Assembly (NCBI GenBank): GCA_018873225.1
Contig: JAEILZ010000004.1
Location: forward strand, 4,340,001-4,404,000
Direction of reading: 5' to 3'
DNA: 64,000 nucleotides
DNA from: [Phialemoniopsis] sp. UDSM-2020
Lineage: Eukaryota > Ascomycota > Sordariomycetes > Thyridiales > Thyridiaceae
In this document: positions 14,594 to 25,638 of the stretch, piece after piece
Numbering within the stretch: the stretch's first letter is position 1
How the letters are laid out: every line of letters starts with the position of its first letter
Notes under the pieces: generated by a model
Databases searched by the model: none
What the model saw: only the letters and a program-made list of their open reading frames with translations
What the model was told of the DNA's origin: nothing
Made by a program: the position numbers and the translations under genes

Positions 14594-15868
14594 GATGGAT
14601 AGTGTTGATGTTGTGTGAGATATGGCTTAAGTTGATTATGAGCGATTTGCTGTTTGAAAATGTGAAGTTGATGCGGTGAATAGCGAGTAAATGAAGAGAT
14701 GCTGTTATTTGCTTGATGAGGTTGGATTGATTTAGACATCTTTGAAGAGGACGAGATGTCATTCTTATATCCTTTCCTGTGAATACGTTTTCGAAGGGTC
14801 CGAGACTGCTAACAAGAGCCTCTTAGATTCTCAGGGTTGACGTCAAGGCAAATGCCTCGCGGCTCCATCCCGTACCTTTGTGCTACCTCGACGTTGACCA
14901 TGACGTGATCAGACACGGCTTCTCACACAATAAGATCAGTTGCCAAACACCACAAAGCTGCCATCTCACATGAAGGATTCCACGTGGCGCAACGTAATTT
15001 TCAGCCGCAGCCACTTGGACCCCTTGATCTATCATTTCTGGTGATGCAATATCCCAACACATGTCTCGCTCTTCAGCCACCGTCGTCAAATGGTGAGCCG
15101 CCACATTTTAACTTCTCCGTAGGAGATGAGTGGTCAGCCACATACATAACACACCAGAGCGCAAAGCTTGTATGAGTCAAGGTATGGTGTCCAGCTGGAA
15201 GACTGCCTGCCGCAGTGAGACACGGACTTCTCGATCGAGGGCCATTCTCCATGACCTTCGTTCGTCACTGGGCCTACCGCTCTGGCGACGGCGGAACTCC
15301 CGCGCTTCATGAGACCAAAGATGTCATAGTAAGCTTCAAAATCCAGACTATGTAAGGTTGAAAACACTCCAGACGCCCCGAGTGACGCATGCCACGTGAC
15401 GAGGCCTCATGGCTTTTCCCATGAGTATCGTCTAGAGTGCGATGAGTGATCGAGTTACACAAGAGATCTTTCAAACATAACGAGATTTGCAGCGACCATA
15501 AGACCGCCACTGCCACCCGTGTGCGGAATACGCCTTCAAAGCCGACATCCGTTGCACATTCAGTTCGTCGTCAGCGTAGCTTCTGAGCCAGTGCCAAATA
15601 TAACTAATGCACGCCGATTTCGAGGCACCTGGTTGTGGTTGATTGGAGATAAATGAGTGATTAGAAATCATAAATTCTTTCTATAAGAAGTCGAGGGATC
15701 CGAAGGAGCTCGTTCAAGTCGTCGGGTGGAAACCAGGAATCCTTCTTACGGGTCGTCGAAGCGAGGAACAGGTATTCGTGGTATATAAGACTATGAAGAT
15801 GGTGTTAATCATTACTACAAAGTAACATAAAGAGCTGGATAATATGAGAAATTCTTCGAATCTGTAAA
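14594..15868. promoter_or_regulatory. Divergent intergenic region with two TATA-like boxes
   Basis: This 1.27 kb separates the secreted-protein gene (minus) from the hydrolase gene (plus). TATATAAG at 15782-15789 lies 80 bp before the hydrolase ATG. On the minus strand a TATAAG sits at about 14765-14771, upstream of the secreted-protein ATG. I see no gene inside. Confidence 0.45.
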
Positions 15869-16510
15869 ATGTCTCGTTCAAGCATTGAGTTCGCAACATA
15901 CGATGGTATCACCCTGAGAGGGTGGTTCTACCTCCCTACAGAGGCACCGGAAGCCAAAGTGCCATGCCTTGTCCTCTCTCACGGTTTCTCTTGCTTGAAA
16001 GAGATGGACCTGGATGCTTTTGCAGAACGCTTCACTTCTCGTCTGTCCATTGCCTGCCTCGTCTATGACAACCGTGGCTTCGGCGACAGTGACACAGGTG
16101 CCAACCAGCCGCGCTACGAGGTTTTGCCGGATCTGCAAGTCAGCGATATGTCAGACGCGATTACCTATGCGCAGTCACGAAGCGAGGTTGACCCCAGTCG
16201 GATTGGTATCTGGGGGACATCGTACTCAGGCGGCCATGTCCTGCGTGTGGAGGCGCTCCGGGCCAGTAATCCGTCAGCCCACATCCATCAGATTTCTCCA
16301 ACCCCTCTTCTGATGACAGTGGCTACTGGAGACGTAGTAGCACCAAAAGATCTTGCTCTTCAGGCTTACTCGCGTGCCCGTGAGCCCAAGTCGCTTCATC
16401 TCATCCATGGAGGTCATTTTGATGGCTACACGGGGCCTCATTTTGATGCCAACACGGCACGTCAGATAGACTTTCTGCATGAGCACTTGGCCGCAGAGAA
16501 ATTAGCATAA
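15869..16510 (+). CDS. Alpha/beta hydrolase, internally short
   Basis: A single-exon 213-residue protein. It opens with the beta-strand pair typical of small alpha/beta hydrolases (FATYDGITLRGWFYLP), has an oxyanion-type LVLSHGF at about 34-40, VYDNRGFGDSD at about 65-75, the nucleophile elbow GTSYSGG (probable Ser120), a probable acid Asp155 (TGD) and a C-terminal HGGHFDGY with the probable catalytic His183. From memory, relatives of this fungal group run near 300 residues, with about 80 more between the nucleophile and the acid. Here those parts almost touch, so a cap region appears to be missing without breaking the frame. The start follows a TATATAAG at 80 bp. It probably cleaves an ester, lactone or C-C bond; the substrate is unknown. 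It heads the redox and transport block. Confidence 0.75.
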   Translation: MSRSSIEFATYDGITLRGWFYLPTEAPEAKVPCLVLSHGFSCLKEMDLDAFAERFTSRLSIACLVYDNRGFGDSDTGANQPRYEVLPDLQVSDMSDAITYAQSRSEVDPSRIGIWGTSYSGGHVLRVEALRASNPSAHIHQISPTPLLMTVATGDVVAPKDLALQAYSRAREPKSLHLIHGGHFDGYTGPHFDANTARQIDFLHEHLAAEKLA

Positions 16511-16658
16511 AGCCAGTAATCTTAGCCCTGTGTATATAATTGAGTATGAAAGATATTCAGAAGACATCCACACTCCTTGGGGCCAGAATAGCCGTTGAAA
16601 TGTACATGTTGAAAGTCGAACAGACTATGAATTCGCATCTTCCAATACTCCCCTTACT

Positions 16659-17561
16659 TTACAGCACACGCCCCGGTACTAGTGACAGCGTCTTCCAGAA
16701 TTCTCTTCCATCCAAAACCCTGCCAAGCAATGGACTGTCTCGGGGTAAGGCGCGAACCCCCTCTTCCTGCATCAATTCCACAACCCAAGTCTGCAGCTCT
16801 GTCTGCCTTGCCACCTTGCTGCCATTCTCTTCCTGATCGCGGCGCCCGTCCTCTGCGGACTGAAGAGTCTCGACCGCCCAACCCAGGACCAGGCCCCACC
16901 AGTCGTACACATGCATGTCAGAGAGCAGCCATCTCCTCCCCTTGACCTTGTCAAATTTCTCGTGAGCCGCGATGACGGCCCTCGCCACGTCGTCTCCGTG
17001 GATCAGATGAAGTGCTCCTTTCGCCTTCAGCTCTGCCTTGGATTTGGCCACTCTGTCAACCCAGTTCTGCGGCTGGCGCGTGCCGCCGTACAGGCCGGCG
17101 AGGTTGAGTACTGCGGCCTCTGAGACAGAGAGGAGCTCATCTTCGGCAATGGCACGCGCATTGGTCTTGTCGTATGGCGAGGTGGAATCGTTCCATGACG
17201 TCGTGGTCCAGATGCCGGTGGACCCGAACTGAACGAAGCGGGGAGCGGTCTTGGAAATGTCCTCGTGAGTCGTGGTGTACAGTTGGGTCAAGCGGCTCGA
17301 CGGCCCTGCGCCCTTGAGGGGAAAAGTGATGAGTACGGTGGTGGCTGATGGGAGGCGGCGGAACGGCGATGGATCATCGGAGCTTGGATCGAATTGGAAT
17401 GGTAGGGTTCCATCACGCCCGGATGTTGTTGTGGCGACATACGTTACGCCTTTGCGTTGGAGCATTGGGATGAGAAACGTAGACGTCCATCCCGCCCCGA
17501 GTATGAGGAGGTCCACGTGGGGTGGGTGCTGGATCTGCATGTCTTCGCTGTTCGGCAACAT
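16659..17561 (-). CDS. NAD(P)-binding Rossmann oxidoreductase-like protein
   Basis: A single-exon protein of 300 residues if it starts at the ATG at 17561; a second ATG at 17540 is also possible. The Rossmann nucleotide-binding loop is LLILGAGWTSTFL near the N terminus, followed by strand-helix repeats and TVLITFPLKG. A Y-D-K-T-N-A-R segment stands where atypical extended SDR proteins carry their Tyr-x-x-x-Lys region, but the canonical YxxxK is not clear. I recall this as a widespread fungal family related to sugar-epimerase-like or YeeZ-like proteins, without a fixed substrate. It ends 149 bp from the stop of the hydrolase, tail to tail, and runs in the same direction as the flavin monooxygenase just upstream. 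Role: probable NAD(P)H-linked reductase or a non-catalytic Rossmann protein. Confidence 0.72.
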   Translation of the reverse strand: MLPNSEDMQIQHPPHVDLLILGAGWTSTFLIPMLQRKGVTYVATTTSGRDGTLPFQFDPSSDDPSPFRRLPSATTVLITFPLKGAGPSSRLTQLYTTTHEDISKTAPRFVQFGSTGIWTTTSWNDSTSPYDKTNARAIAEDELLSVSEAAVLNLAGLYGGTRQPQNWVDRVAKSKAELKAKGALHLIHGDDVARAVIAAHEKFDKVKGRRWLLSDMHVYDWWGLVLGWAVETLQSAEDGRRDQEENGSKVARQTELQTWVVELMQEEGVRALPRDSPLLGRVLDGREFWKTLSLVPGRVL

Positions 17562-17999
17562 GAGGCTGCCCGATCGGGGTGGCTTTCGTAAGGTTTCGAT
17601 TTCGATGACAGTTTTACCCCTCAATAACGGGCGGTGAAACTTAGTTTGGCGGCAAAATTCGTGAACCCAGAGCTAGCGAACCGTCTTTCTGACCAGTGTA
17701 AACACGAGACGTCGAGTCTCAGTACTCTATTGACAATGGATCTGTGAATAAGTACGTTCAGTTGAAGGATGGGACTTTGAATAGGAACTCGACAAAAGAG
17801 TTTCTTTTTCCTTTTTTCCCTTTTTTTTTCCTTTTCTTTTTTTCCTTTTTTTTTTTCTCTTTTTTTTTCCTTATTTTTTTCAAGTTCAGCTTTGAAAGTT
17901 GTGCAATGCCAGGCCTTCCGTGGGAAGAGGGAGTCGACCAAACGCCGCGATCCATTGATTTTGAGTAGCAATGTACAGCGAAGAGGAAGCCCAATATGG
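17562..17999. repeat. Intergenic region with long T/C-only tract (about 17799-17881)
   Basis: Between the FMO stop and the Rossmann gene start lies about 80 nt made almost wholly of T with scattered C (AG-rich on the minus strand), so it sits in the promoter or 5' leader of the Rossmann gene. Such tracts often exclude nucleosomes in fungal promoters. That role is inference. Lysine-rich open frames across it are artefacts. Confidence 0.7.
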
Positions 18000-19559
18000 C
18001 TAGATTTGACTTTGCCTCTTGGCCTTTCGCATTTCCTGCTCCCACCATCCGACTCTTGCAGCAACAACCTTTTGAAACTCATCCGCCCACCAGTGCTCGA
18101 ACTTGGGCAACAGACGACCTGTCGTGCCCTCTTCCGGCTCTCCCGCAAGGATGCGTAGTATTTCAAAGTATTCGTCAACACCTGGTTGGATTGTGAAGAA
18201 TGGAATGCCATCACCTGATGTCGCGAGCCGGTCTGACTGCCACTTTTCCATCTTGGCAACCGGAGGTAAGGAGGCCCGGCCGGCGAAGAGACGCGCAATA
18301 GCTACAGCCTGCCACTCGAACACTCGGAACGTGAAACCGCCTGCTACCATGCCGACAAAGGCAAGAGTAGGATCGTGAATATTGAAGACGTGTTGATATA
18401 GGTCTTGAATCCTCCGATTCTTCACATTGACGCTTTGCAGGTAAGGGAAAGTGAAGTCGTACCCTGTGGCAAAAAGGACAATATCGACGCCGGTCGTGAA
18501 GGACCCGTCTGTGAAGTCGATTCGCCCAGTTTCGTGGTCGAACTTGGCGATTGGTGGGCGCACCTCGATGTGAGGATGCGTAAACGGGGCTTGGCCAAAA
18601 GCTGCAAGCGGCTCTCGCAATGAGGATATCACGGGATGTTGTGCAACTGTGCGTATCTCGTGCAGTGCATCAAATGCAGACACAGAGCCTCCGACTACAA
18701 TGACTTTCTATATGGTGGGTAAGCCATGGATCCCAGGTCTGGATCATTAAGGTACTTACCTTGTCTTCAAACTCGGAGACTGAACGATAGTGTTTACTGT
18801 GGCGGATGCTCCCAGGATACTTATCTTCGTACTCGACCAAACCTGGGATGTCTGGGATGTAAGGGAGGTTATAGTGCCCTGAAGCAATTACAACGGCGTC
18901 GAACTCCTCAGTCCACCAGTAATCCGCCTCTTCATCTTGAAGCTCTTTCCTCAGGGTAAGAACCCATTTGCCGTCGTCGCGCTTCTCGGCCCTCTCAACG
19001 GTCGTGTTGAATTCGCACAGTCTGGCATGCTCTCCACGAGTGAAGATCTGCCCAATGTATTCGCGAATCAAGGACCAATGACGAAACGGGGCGCCCGGGC
19101 CATACCGCTCCAGGGTTTGTGGTGATAGCGTCTCTGGTAGCGGCTCCTGGGTGAAGGACATCGTTGAAGGCGGCAGGTTGCTATGCAGCCCGTCGTGAAC
19201 TCCAGTGTCGGAGAAACGCGCTTGGTGACTACTGATACTTGCACTCCGAGATACCTTAGCGGGCAAGTCCCGCGGGATGTCCACAGGAAGATCCGCGCGA
19301 TTGCCGATCAGGTCGCGGAGTGATGGTATCTTGTGGACAAGATTGGGTTGGTACACCCTGAGGATTGGATCAATACGTCAGTCTTACTTTGGGAAGAAAT
19401 AGCGTTTGGTCAAACTTACCACGTGCCTCCCGCCACATTCTGTCTGTCAAAGACGCGTATCCGGTCGAAGGCCTGCTCTTTGACGAGCGCATCTGTGCTG
19501 ATGGCACCAGCCGGACCAGCCCCGATGACCGCAACGCTTCGTATTCTCTGCGCAGTCAT
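18000..19559 (-). CDS. Flavin-containing monooxygenase (FMO)
   Basis: Three exons: 19559-19420, 19357-18760 and 18707-18000, with introns of 62 and 52 nt, giving 481 residues. The N-terminal FAD motif is VIGAGPAGA (about 11-19). Exon 1 joins exon 2 at GGTWVYQPN, a common FMO junction. The FMO signature YPGSIRHSKHYR precedes the NADPH-binding VVGGSVSA at the start of exon 3, and FATGYDF is the ATG-Y motif of the family. All key elements are present and the length is normal. The enzyme would insert one oxygen from O2 into a soft nucleophile or carbonyl using FAD and NADPH. The substrate cannot be read from sequence. It is back to back with an MFS gene at 20449, and its position beside a P450, a KstD-like enzyme and transporters suggests one pathway. 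Confidence 0.9.
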
Positions 19560-20448
19560 TATCTACTGTAGATCTGACTTCGGGTGAGGAAGTTTGAGGG
19601 GAGGAACGGCTCAACAACAGCGCCCTCAATTCCGCATTCAATAACAGCCAGGATCAAGCTTCGTTCCGAGGGTAGGAGATCGGACCGTCAATAACTCTAA
19701 TGAGGTTCTCAGTAGATTTTTGTGATCTAAACCTTTTGCCGACTAGTCCAAGTGTCATGCTCTTGAAGCTTCAAAAGCCAAGACTTGCTTGCTAGCCTCG
19801 CCATCACGCAATCGATCTAAAGACCCTTGATGGGACGACTTTTCTCCAAAGGAGGACCATCTAAGAAAAATTAAAAATACCGATGGACTTAGATGGGACC
19901 TACTGCCATGTGCTATACCTACAAAAGAAGATCTATACCCTGTCGCCCTGTTCTAAGTCCATTGTGTATTTGTAGTCCGGATTGCATCATGGCCGGGGCT
20001 GTCAGAGGACCCACTACGGAGTCTCGAACACAACACGCCTCGCCGGGAGTGGCGCTTGGAGAAAACATGATGGGCTTATTCCCGGGTAGTGCGGCTAGGG
20101 CTGAGAGGGTTGTCTCTCAAAGAAGATAGCAAGGTATGAACAGGAAAGATTCTGTGAACCCGATGGCTTGGAGTATTGAGTCCGACACCCCGGAATTGGG
20201 TCAGGGCATGCAGCGAGGGAATGCCAAGAACCAGAAGTGCACAATCGCGTCATTTTCAAGGGGATGATAACAGCCTACTCATATTACTGGCTGAGCATAT
20301 CGAGGAGAAAAAAAAATCTACGAGCTTGGATCAGTGACGACTGTATTTAATGTCTGTGCACTGCTTCGGAGCATGCGATAGCCGTCCCTTCGCTCCTTTT
20401 GCTCACATTACCAGGTGCTCCCGGACTCGAGTATCATTCCCAGCGACA
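19560..20448. promoter_or_regulatory. Divergent promoter region, FMO and MFS
   Basis: An 889 bp region between two divergently read genes. I see no gene in it. Short open frames at about 19.9-20.1 kb have no recognisable content. Confidence 0.4.
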
Positions 20449-22319
20449 ATGGTGCAGAAGACTGAGGACCAATATGCTGTCTCTGACGCTCCTTCGGGAG
20501 ACTTCGAGCAAGCAGCGCCGATTGACCCCGCTGCCGAGAAGCGACTTGTGAGAAAGATTGATGTAAGGACCCTATCCAAGATACCATCCGCTGAAGAACA
20601 CCTACTGACTGTCTATCGCTGACAGCTGCGAATCATGCCGTAATGAAACCCGTCGAAGCCATGTTACCGTTTCCTTTTCTAACTTTCATCTAGCTTGATT
20701 ATGGCGATCTACACCTTCAGTTTCCTCGATAGGTATGAATTGTTACCCTTTCCAGACGTTTGCTTCGAAACAGTCCAACTGATAGTTTCCAGGGTCAACA
20801 TTGGCAATGCTCGGTAAGACTACGAATGCTCTCTCGATTACATGAAAGTCGCAACTGACTTCGACTGCAAAGACTTTACGGCCTGGAGGAAGACCTCAAG
20901 CTTCAGGGCAACCAGTTTCAAATCATCGTGTCCATCCTCTTCGCCTTGTACATCAGTGTCGAACTGCCGTCCAACTGGATCATCAAGAAGGTCCATCCCT
21001 CTCGATGGATCTCCTTCCTCACATTCAGCTGGGGCATCATCGCCACACTGGCCGGAGTCACCCAGAACTTTGGTGGTATGATGGTGATTCGTGTCCTCTT
21101 GGGAGCTTTCGAGGGCGGCCTCTTCCCTGGACTGGTCACGTACCTGACCTTCTTCTACACGAAACGTGAGCTGGCTCTTCGTATTGCTGCCCTGTTTGCT
21201 TGCTCCGCTGCTGCCGGCGCATGTGGTGGTCTCTTGGCCTTTGCCATCGGGTACATGGATAGTGAGTTTCGATACCCCTTCATTCTTGTGTTCCCATACT
21301 GACATATGACCAAACAGACCTCAGTGGCTACCGCGGTTGGAGATGGATCTTCATCATCGAGGGCCTGCCGACAGTTGTGCTTGGCGTCATTGCGTTCTTC
21401 GCTCTAGCTGACGACCCGTCCATCGCCCCCTACCTCAACGCGGAGGAAAAGGCCCTTTCCGAGAAGCGCCTCAATTGGGCTTCAGGCCAGACCGCTTCGG
21501 CGAAAGAGTTCCACTGGAGAGACGTCCGTCAGGCCTTCTACGATTGGAAGGTCTGGCTGTTCTGTCTCGCTCAATTCGGTGTTGATACCAGCCTTTATGG
21601 TGAGTGCTCATGTCGGGTCAAGCACAGCTTTACGACTGCTAACTCCAGTACTAGGTTTCGCCACCTTCCTGCCCACTATCATCAAAGGAATTAACCCCTC
21701 GTACTCCAGCTCGCTGGTCCAAGTACTTACAATTCCCTGCTATTCCCTCGGTGCTATCGCGTACTTGATTGTCGGCCACATTTCAGACAAGACGCAGCAG
21801 CGTGGAATGTGGGTCGTCATCATGGGCACTGTTTCTGTTGCCGGATACGGAATGCTCATCTCCAACGGAGGCACCGCCGTTCACTATGCTGGATGCTTCC
21901 TCATTGCCTTCGGGATGTACGTGGTCGTCGGCATCCCCCTCGCCTGGCTTCCCACCAACACGCCCCGGTACGGCAAAAGGAGCACGACGATTGCCATGCA
22001 GGCTGCTATCGGCAACAGTGCTGGTATCATGGCCCCCTTTGTAAGTTCTGCATATCGTGACCCCGCGCTAAACTATATGCTGATAAGATGCGTACAGCTG
22101 TACCCCAAGGAGCAAGGCCCTCGCTATATCAAAGGCCACGCAATCACAATGGCGCTCCTGGCGTTTGGAGTGTACGGCTTCGGCTTCATGTGGATCTACT
22201 ACAAGATCGCCAACAAGAAGAGGATCGAGGGCAAGGAGGATGCAAAGGTGGCTGGATTGAGTGAAGAGGAGATTGCTGAGCTGGGTGACAAGAGCCCTAG
22301 GTTCATTTACACTATTTAG
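20449..22319 (+). CDS. MFS transporter, anion:cation symporter family
   Basis: Eight exons (20449-20562, 20626-20639, 20694-20732, 20793-20813, 20873-21261, 21318-21599, 21655-22040, 22098-22319) give 488 residues. Exon 2 is only 14 nt and exon 4 only 21 nt. All joins hold frame. The protein shows the family hallmarks: a charged RKIDLRIMP leader, LDRVNIGNAR after helix 1, GGLFPGLVTYLTFFY, YRGWRWIFIIEG before helix 7, and a long central loop. About 12 membrane helices are visible. This family (nicotinate/TNA1, allantoate and pantothenate permeases) imports small organic anions with protons at the plasma membrane. The substrate is not predictable. The start ATG follows GCGACA, a good context. 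An importer of this type beside oxygenases favours uptake and degradation of an external acid. Confidence 0.9.
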
Positions 22320-23089
22320 ATGATTGTAGGACTCCGAGCAAGCTCCAACTGTCCTGTCTCGACAAGATCTGCTGAAGCTAGGCCTGTGTGGCTATTTTGT
22401 AGTGAGCACGATCAACTGATAGAAAACAAAGGACATGTGATGTCTGCAAGGTTCTTCCGCGAGACCTAGTCAATACATATCGTTCAAGTTTTGCATTGAC
22501 TGCTTCTCTTGATGAAGTGCTTGCATAGATGCCCCAAGGATAGAAAATTCCGTGACATGAGTGCATCTTTTAGGAGACTTCGTGAGTGACACAAGGAACA
22601 TTGTCCGTACAACCACTGGCTAATACACACCCAAGTGGGTGTCAGAATGGTTGACGGGTTTGAATTAATCTCTACCCAAGTTAGTACTGACCTAGATACA
22701 CTTAGGTAGTGGGATAACCCTGAATGATCAGTTAAGCATCGAGGTACATTGAGAAGGAAACCCGTCAACTAATCTGTCACCCACTTGAGCTATGCAGCCT
22801 ATCTGACACCAGTCAACAATCCTGCAGCGCCAAGACCTCCACCTGTGGTACGACTTCCCATTGGGTCGGGTCAGATTGATGAATTGCATCATTTCAACTC
22901 AAGTTGACATCTGCCGCTAATTGCCCCACCTCCAAAAGGCCTTCGGGAATAATGCCCTTCAATACACCTAGGGGTTGATAGCTTTATACACTAATTCTCT
23001 CCTGCAAAGAATAAGTAGCTCAGTTCTCCAATAGCACGCAGGCTGTTGAGAAGCGAGTACAAACTACCCTTCGCTGACGATCCGGGAAC
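22320..23089. other. Intergenic region with an inverted-repeat element
   Basis: A 770 bp region between the MFS and P450 genes, both on plus. It contains the MITE-like element at 22632-22787 and otherwise nothing I can name. The last 150 bp or so should hold the P450 promoter. Confidence 0.5.
22632..22787. mobile_element. MITE-like element with 30-bp terminal inverted repeats
   Basis: The left arm 22632-22661 and the reverse complement of the right arm 22758-22787 match at 27 of 30 positions (mismatches at arm positions 11, 16 and 18). Both arms begin CAAGTGGGTG and end GTTGACGGGTTT. The 96-nt centre has no coding capacity. Such a long imperfect palindrome in 156 bp is very unlikely by chance and fits a non-autonomous DNA transposon. 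I could not identify a clear target-site duplication, so the true ends may lie slightly further out. Confidence 0.6.
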
Positions 23090-24846
23090 ATGTTCTCCGA
23101 GTCGCTGTCCTACCGAGACCTCTGGGGTCTCCCCGGGCTGTACCTCATCCTTGCATTGCTCGGAGCTTGGCTATTATCAAACTACTTTAACAAAGGCTTG
23201 CAAAAATATCCAGGGCCGAGTGTTGCCCCATTCACGAATTGGTGGAGGTTCTTCGTCGTCCTGAACAGAAAAGCCCATTTCAAGTATCTCGATGTCCACA
23301 ATGAGATCGGAGATGTGGTCCGTCTGGGACCCAATTGCCTATCCTTCTCGGATCCCAAGGCGATCAAGGCCATTTATGGGCTGAACAATAAGTTGGGCAA
23401 GGTAAGAACGTTGAATAGACCATGCCCGATAAGGATGCGGTGTCACTGACCCCTGAACAGTCGGACTTTTATCCAGTCCAGATGCAGATCGCCAAGGGCG
23501 AGGTCCTCCAGTCCCTTTTCGGTACCCAAGACCAAGCCTATCACGCCAACTTGCGGAGGATGGTGAGCAACGCCTTCTCGATGAGCGCGATCGTACAGTA
23601 CGAACCCAGAGTCAACGAAGCCGCCCGTGTGTTCCTCTCCCAGACCGAAAAGTTCTTTGCCAAACCTCAGAAGAGGTGCGAGTTCATGCGATGGCTGCAG
23701 TACTTTGCTTTCGACGTCATCACCGAGGTCACATACAGCAGGAGAGTTGGGTTCATCGATCGGTTGGAAGACGTGGACGGAATCATTGAGTGGCTCGACA
23801 AGATCTTTGACTACCAGGCACCAGTAAGCATGTCGGCATACCGATCAGCGAAAGTGCCAACTAATGCCGTCTGCCTTACAGGTTGGGCAAATGCCGATCT
23901 TGGACCAGTTCTTCGTCAAGAACCCCGTGTCGCGGCTCTTGAGCAAGTACGGCATCACCGATAACTCTTCCGGTACAGCACGCTTTTCGAAGGCGCGGAT
24001 GGCTGAACGTCTGAAGGAACTCGACGAAGAGAAGGCCTCAGGGACCAACGAGATTCCAGACAAAGGTGATCTGTTGACAATGTTTCTCAAGTCGCAGCGC
24101 GACGACAAGAGCGGGTTCTTCAACGACGCTCGCCTGCTCACCATGACCACGTCAATAGCTCTTGCAGGTTCTGATACCGCTGCTATCAGCCTTTCAGCCG
24201 TTTTCTACCACCTGCTTCACAACCCGCGATGCCTCAAAAAACTACGCGCTGAGTATGAAGATGCTATCAAGTCAGGACTGATTGAAGATTTCGAAGTGAT
24301 CTCCTGGACAGATGCACAAAAGCTGCCTTACTTGGACGCATGTATCAAGGAGACGTTCCGCATCCACCCAGCGATCAGCATGAATCTGGAACGGGTCACA
24401 CCTCCTGGCGGCATAGAGATCTGCGGCAACTTCATTCCCGGAGGTGTGGTCGTTAGCTGCAATCCCTGGGTCCTACACAGGCGGAAGGAAGTCTTTGGGG
24501 AGGATGTGGAAACGTACTATCCAGAACGGTGGCTCATCGATGAATCCACGGCATCACCTGCCGAGCTGGAGCGTATCAGGGAGATGAAAGCCACTATGCT
24601 TCATTTTGGTGCAGGCTCTCGAACCTGCCTCGGTCGGCACATAGCTACCCTTGAGATGTACAAGCTCATTCCCAGCTTCCTAAAGAAGTTTGACGTAAGT
24701 TCACCAGTACTGAAGACATGAGAACTTGCAGAGACTGACTTGATTTACAGCTGCACCTGACGTCAGAGGAGGAGTGGGATCTACGCTGTGCCTGGTTTAT
24801 CAAGCCACACAAATTCGACGTTGATATTCGTTGTCGAGAACAATGA
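23090..24846 (+). CDS. Cytochrome P450 monooxygenase
   Basis: Four exons (23090-23401, 23461-23823, 23882-24694, 24751-24846), introns of 56-59 nt, 527 residues. The N terminus has one membrane anchor (LYLILALLGAWLLS) and a proline hinge (YPGPSVAPF). The I-helix oxygen-binding motif is AGSDTAA, the ExxR motif is ETFR, the PERW meander is YYPERW, and the haem loop is FGAGSRTCLG with the cysteine ligand. The haem loop and the overall layout recall the pisatin-demethylase (CYP57-like) and benzoate-hydroxylase-like group of fungal P450s, but I cannot assign a CYP family. It acts on the ER membrane with a P450 reductase. The neighbours (FMO, KstD-like dehydrogenase, three MFS) suggest a shared substrate. 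Confidence 0.92.
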
Positions 24847-25638
24847 AGTACGTGCGGTTTTAGGGGGTAATACTGTAGCTGTAACTGGACGGGCAAGCTT
24901 AAAGATGGTCAAGATAGAGGATCTAATAGCATGGAAGGTCGGCCGTCTCTTTAGTCATGATCAGTAAACAGTGTATAGAGGATCGATCATCCGGCACCGG
25001 CCGTAGATTATGTGAGTGTGCTTTCGGAGCGACCTCGGTCCACGTCCTAGTCGGCCTCGTTCATTAAACTTTTACTCGGACTAGACACAGCACCGAGCAC
25101 CGTGAAGGTGCCTTGATGCCTGCGCTCTCAAAGCCGCCCAAGTAGGCTAATATGATCTCTCAAGGCTGATGTGAGACCGGCACTATTGGCCGGTAAAGCT
25201 AGACGGGCCTTTCGCCCTCGGACAAGGGATAACATGACCAGCGGAAGACCCGGTCAGCCTACCGGAATCTAGCACGTGGAATGGGGTGTTACTAACCTCC
25301 ACTTCTCGGCTTCGTGTCTATGTCTCGGCGGCCGCATCTCACCGGCCAGCTCAGTTATTCGGCCTGGCACACACAAGTACAAAGAAATGCAAATCGAAGA
25401 CCTAGTCCTCTACAAATGTGCTTGATAAGCCCATGATTCATTTAGCACCGCCTCGGGGGAAAGTCTACGCCGAAGCGTTTTACTAGTGGCGGCTTAAACT
25501 CAGAGTAAACAACCGTGTGAGCATAAGACGGCCACACCCCGCTCCGAGTCTTGTACGTCACCTCACCATTCCTTAGCCTTGCGCCCACGAACTTCCTGTA
25601 AACAACCTCACAAAACATTCTCTGCTGCTTATACAAAA
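24847..25638. promoter_or_regulatory. Intergenic region upstream of DHA2 transporter
   Basis: A 792 bp region without a gene. It contains an inverted pair of CGG half-sites, CGG at 25178-25180 and CCG at 25190-25192, spaced by nine bases, plus nearby GGCACCGGCCG at about 24991-25001. Zn2Cys6 regulators bind such pairs, but the motif is short and can occur by chance. Confidence 0.3.

Noticed and set aside
17621..18298. Lys/Arg/Glu-rich minus-strand frame
   Set aside because: It is read from the T/C tract and overlaps the FMO coding exon in another frame.
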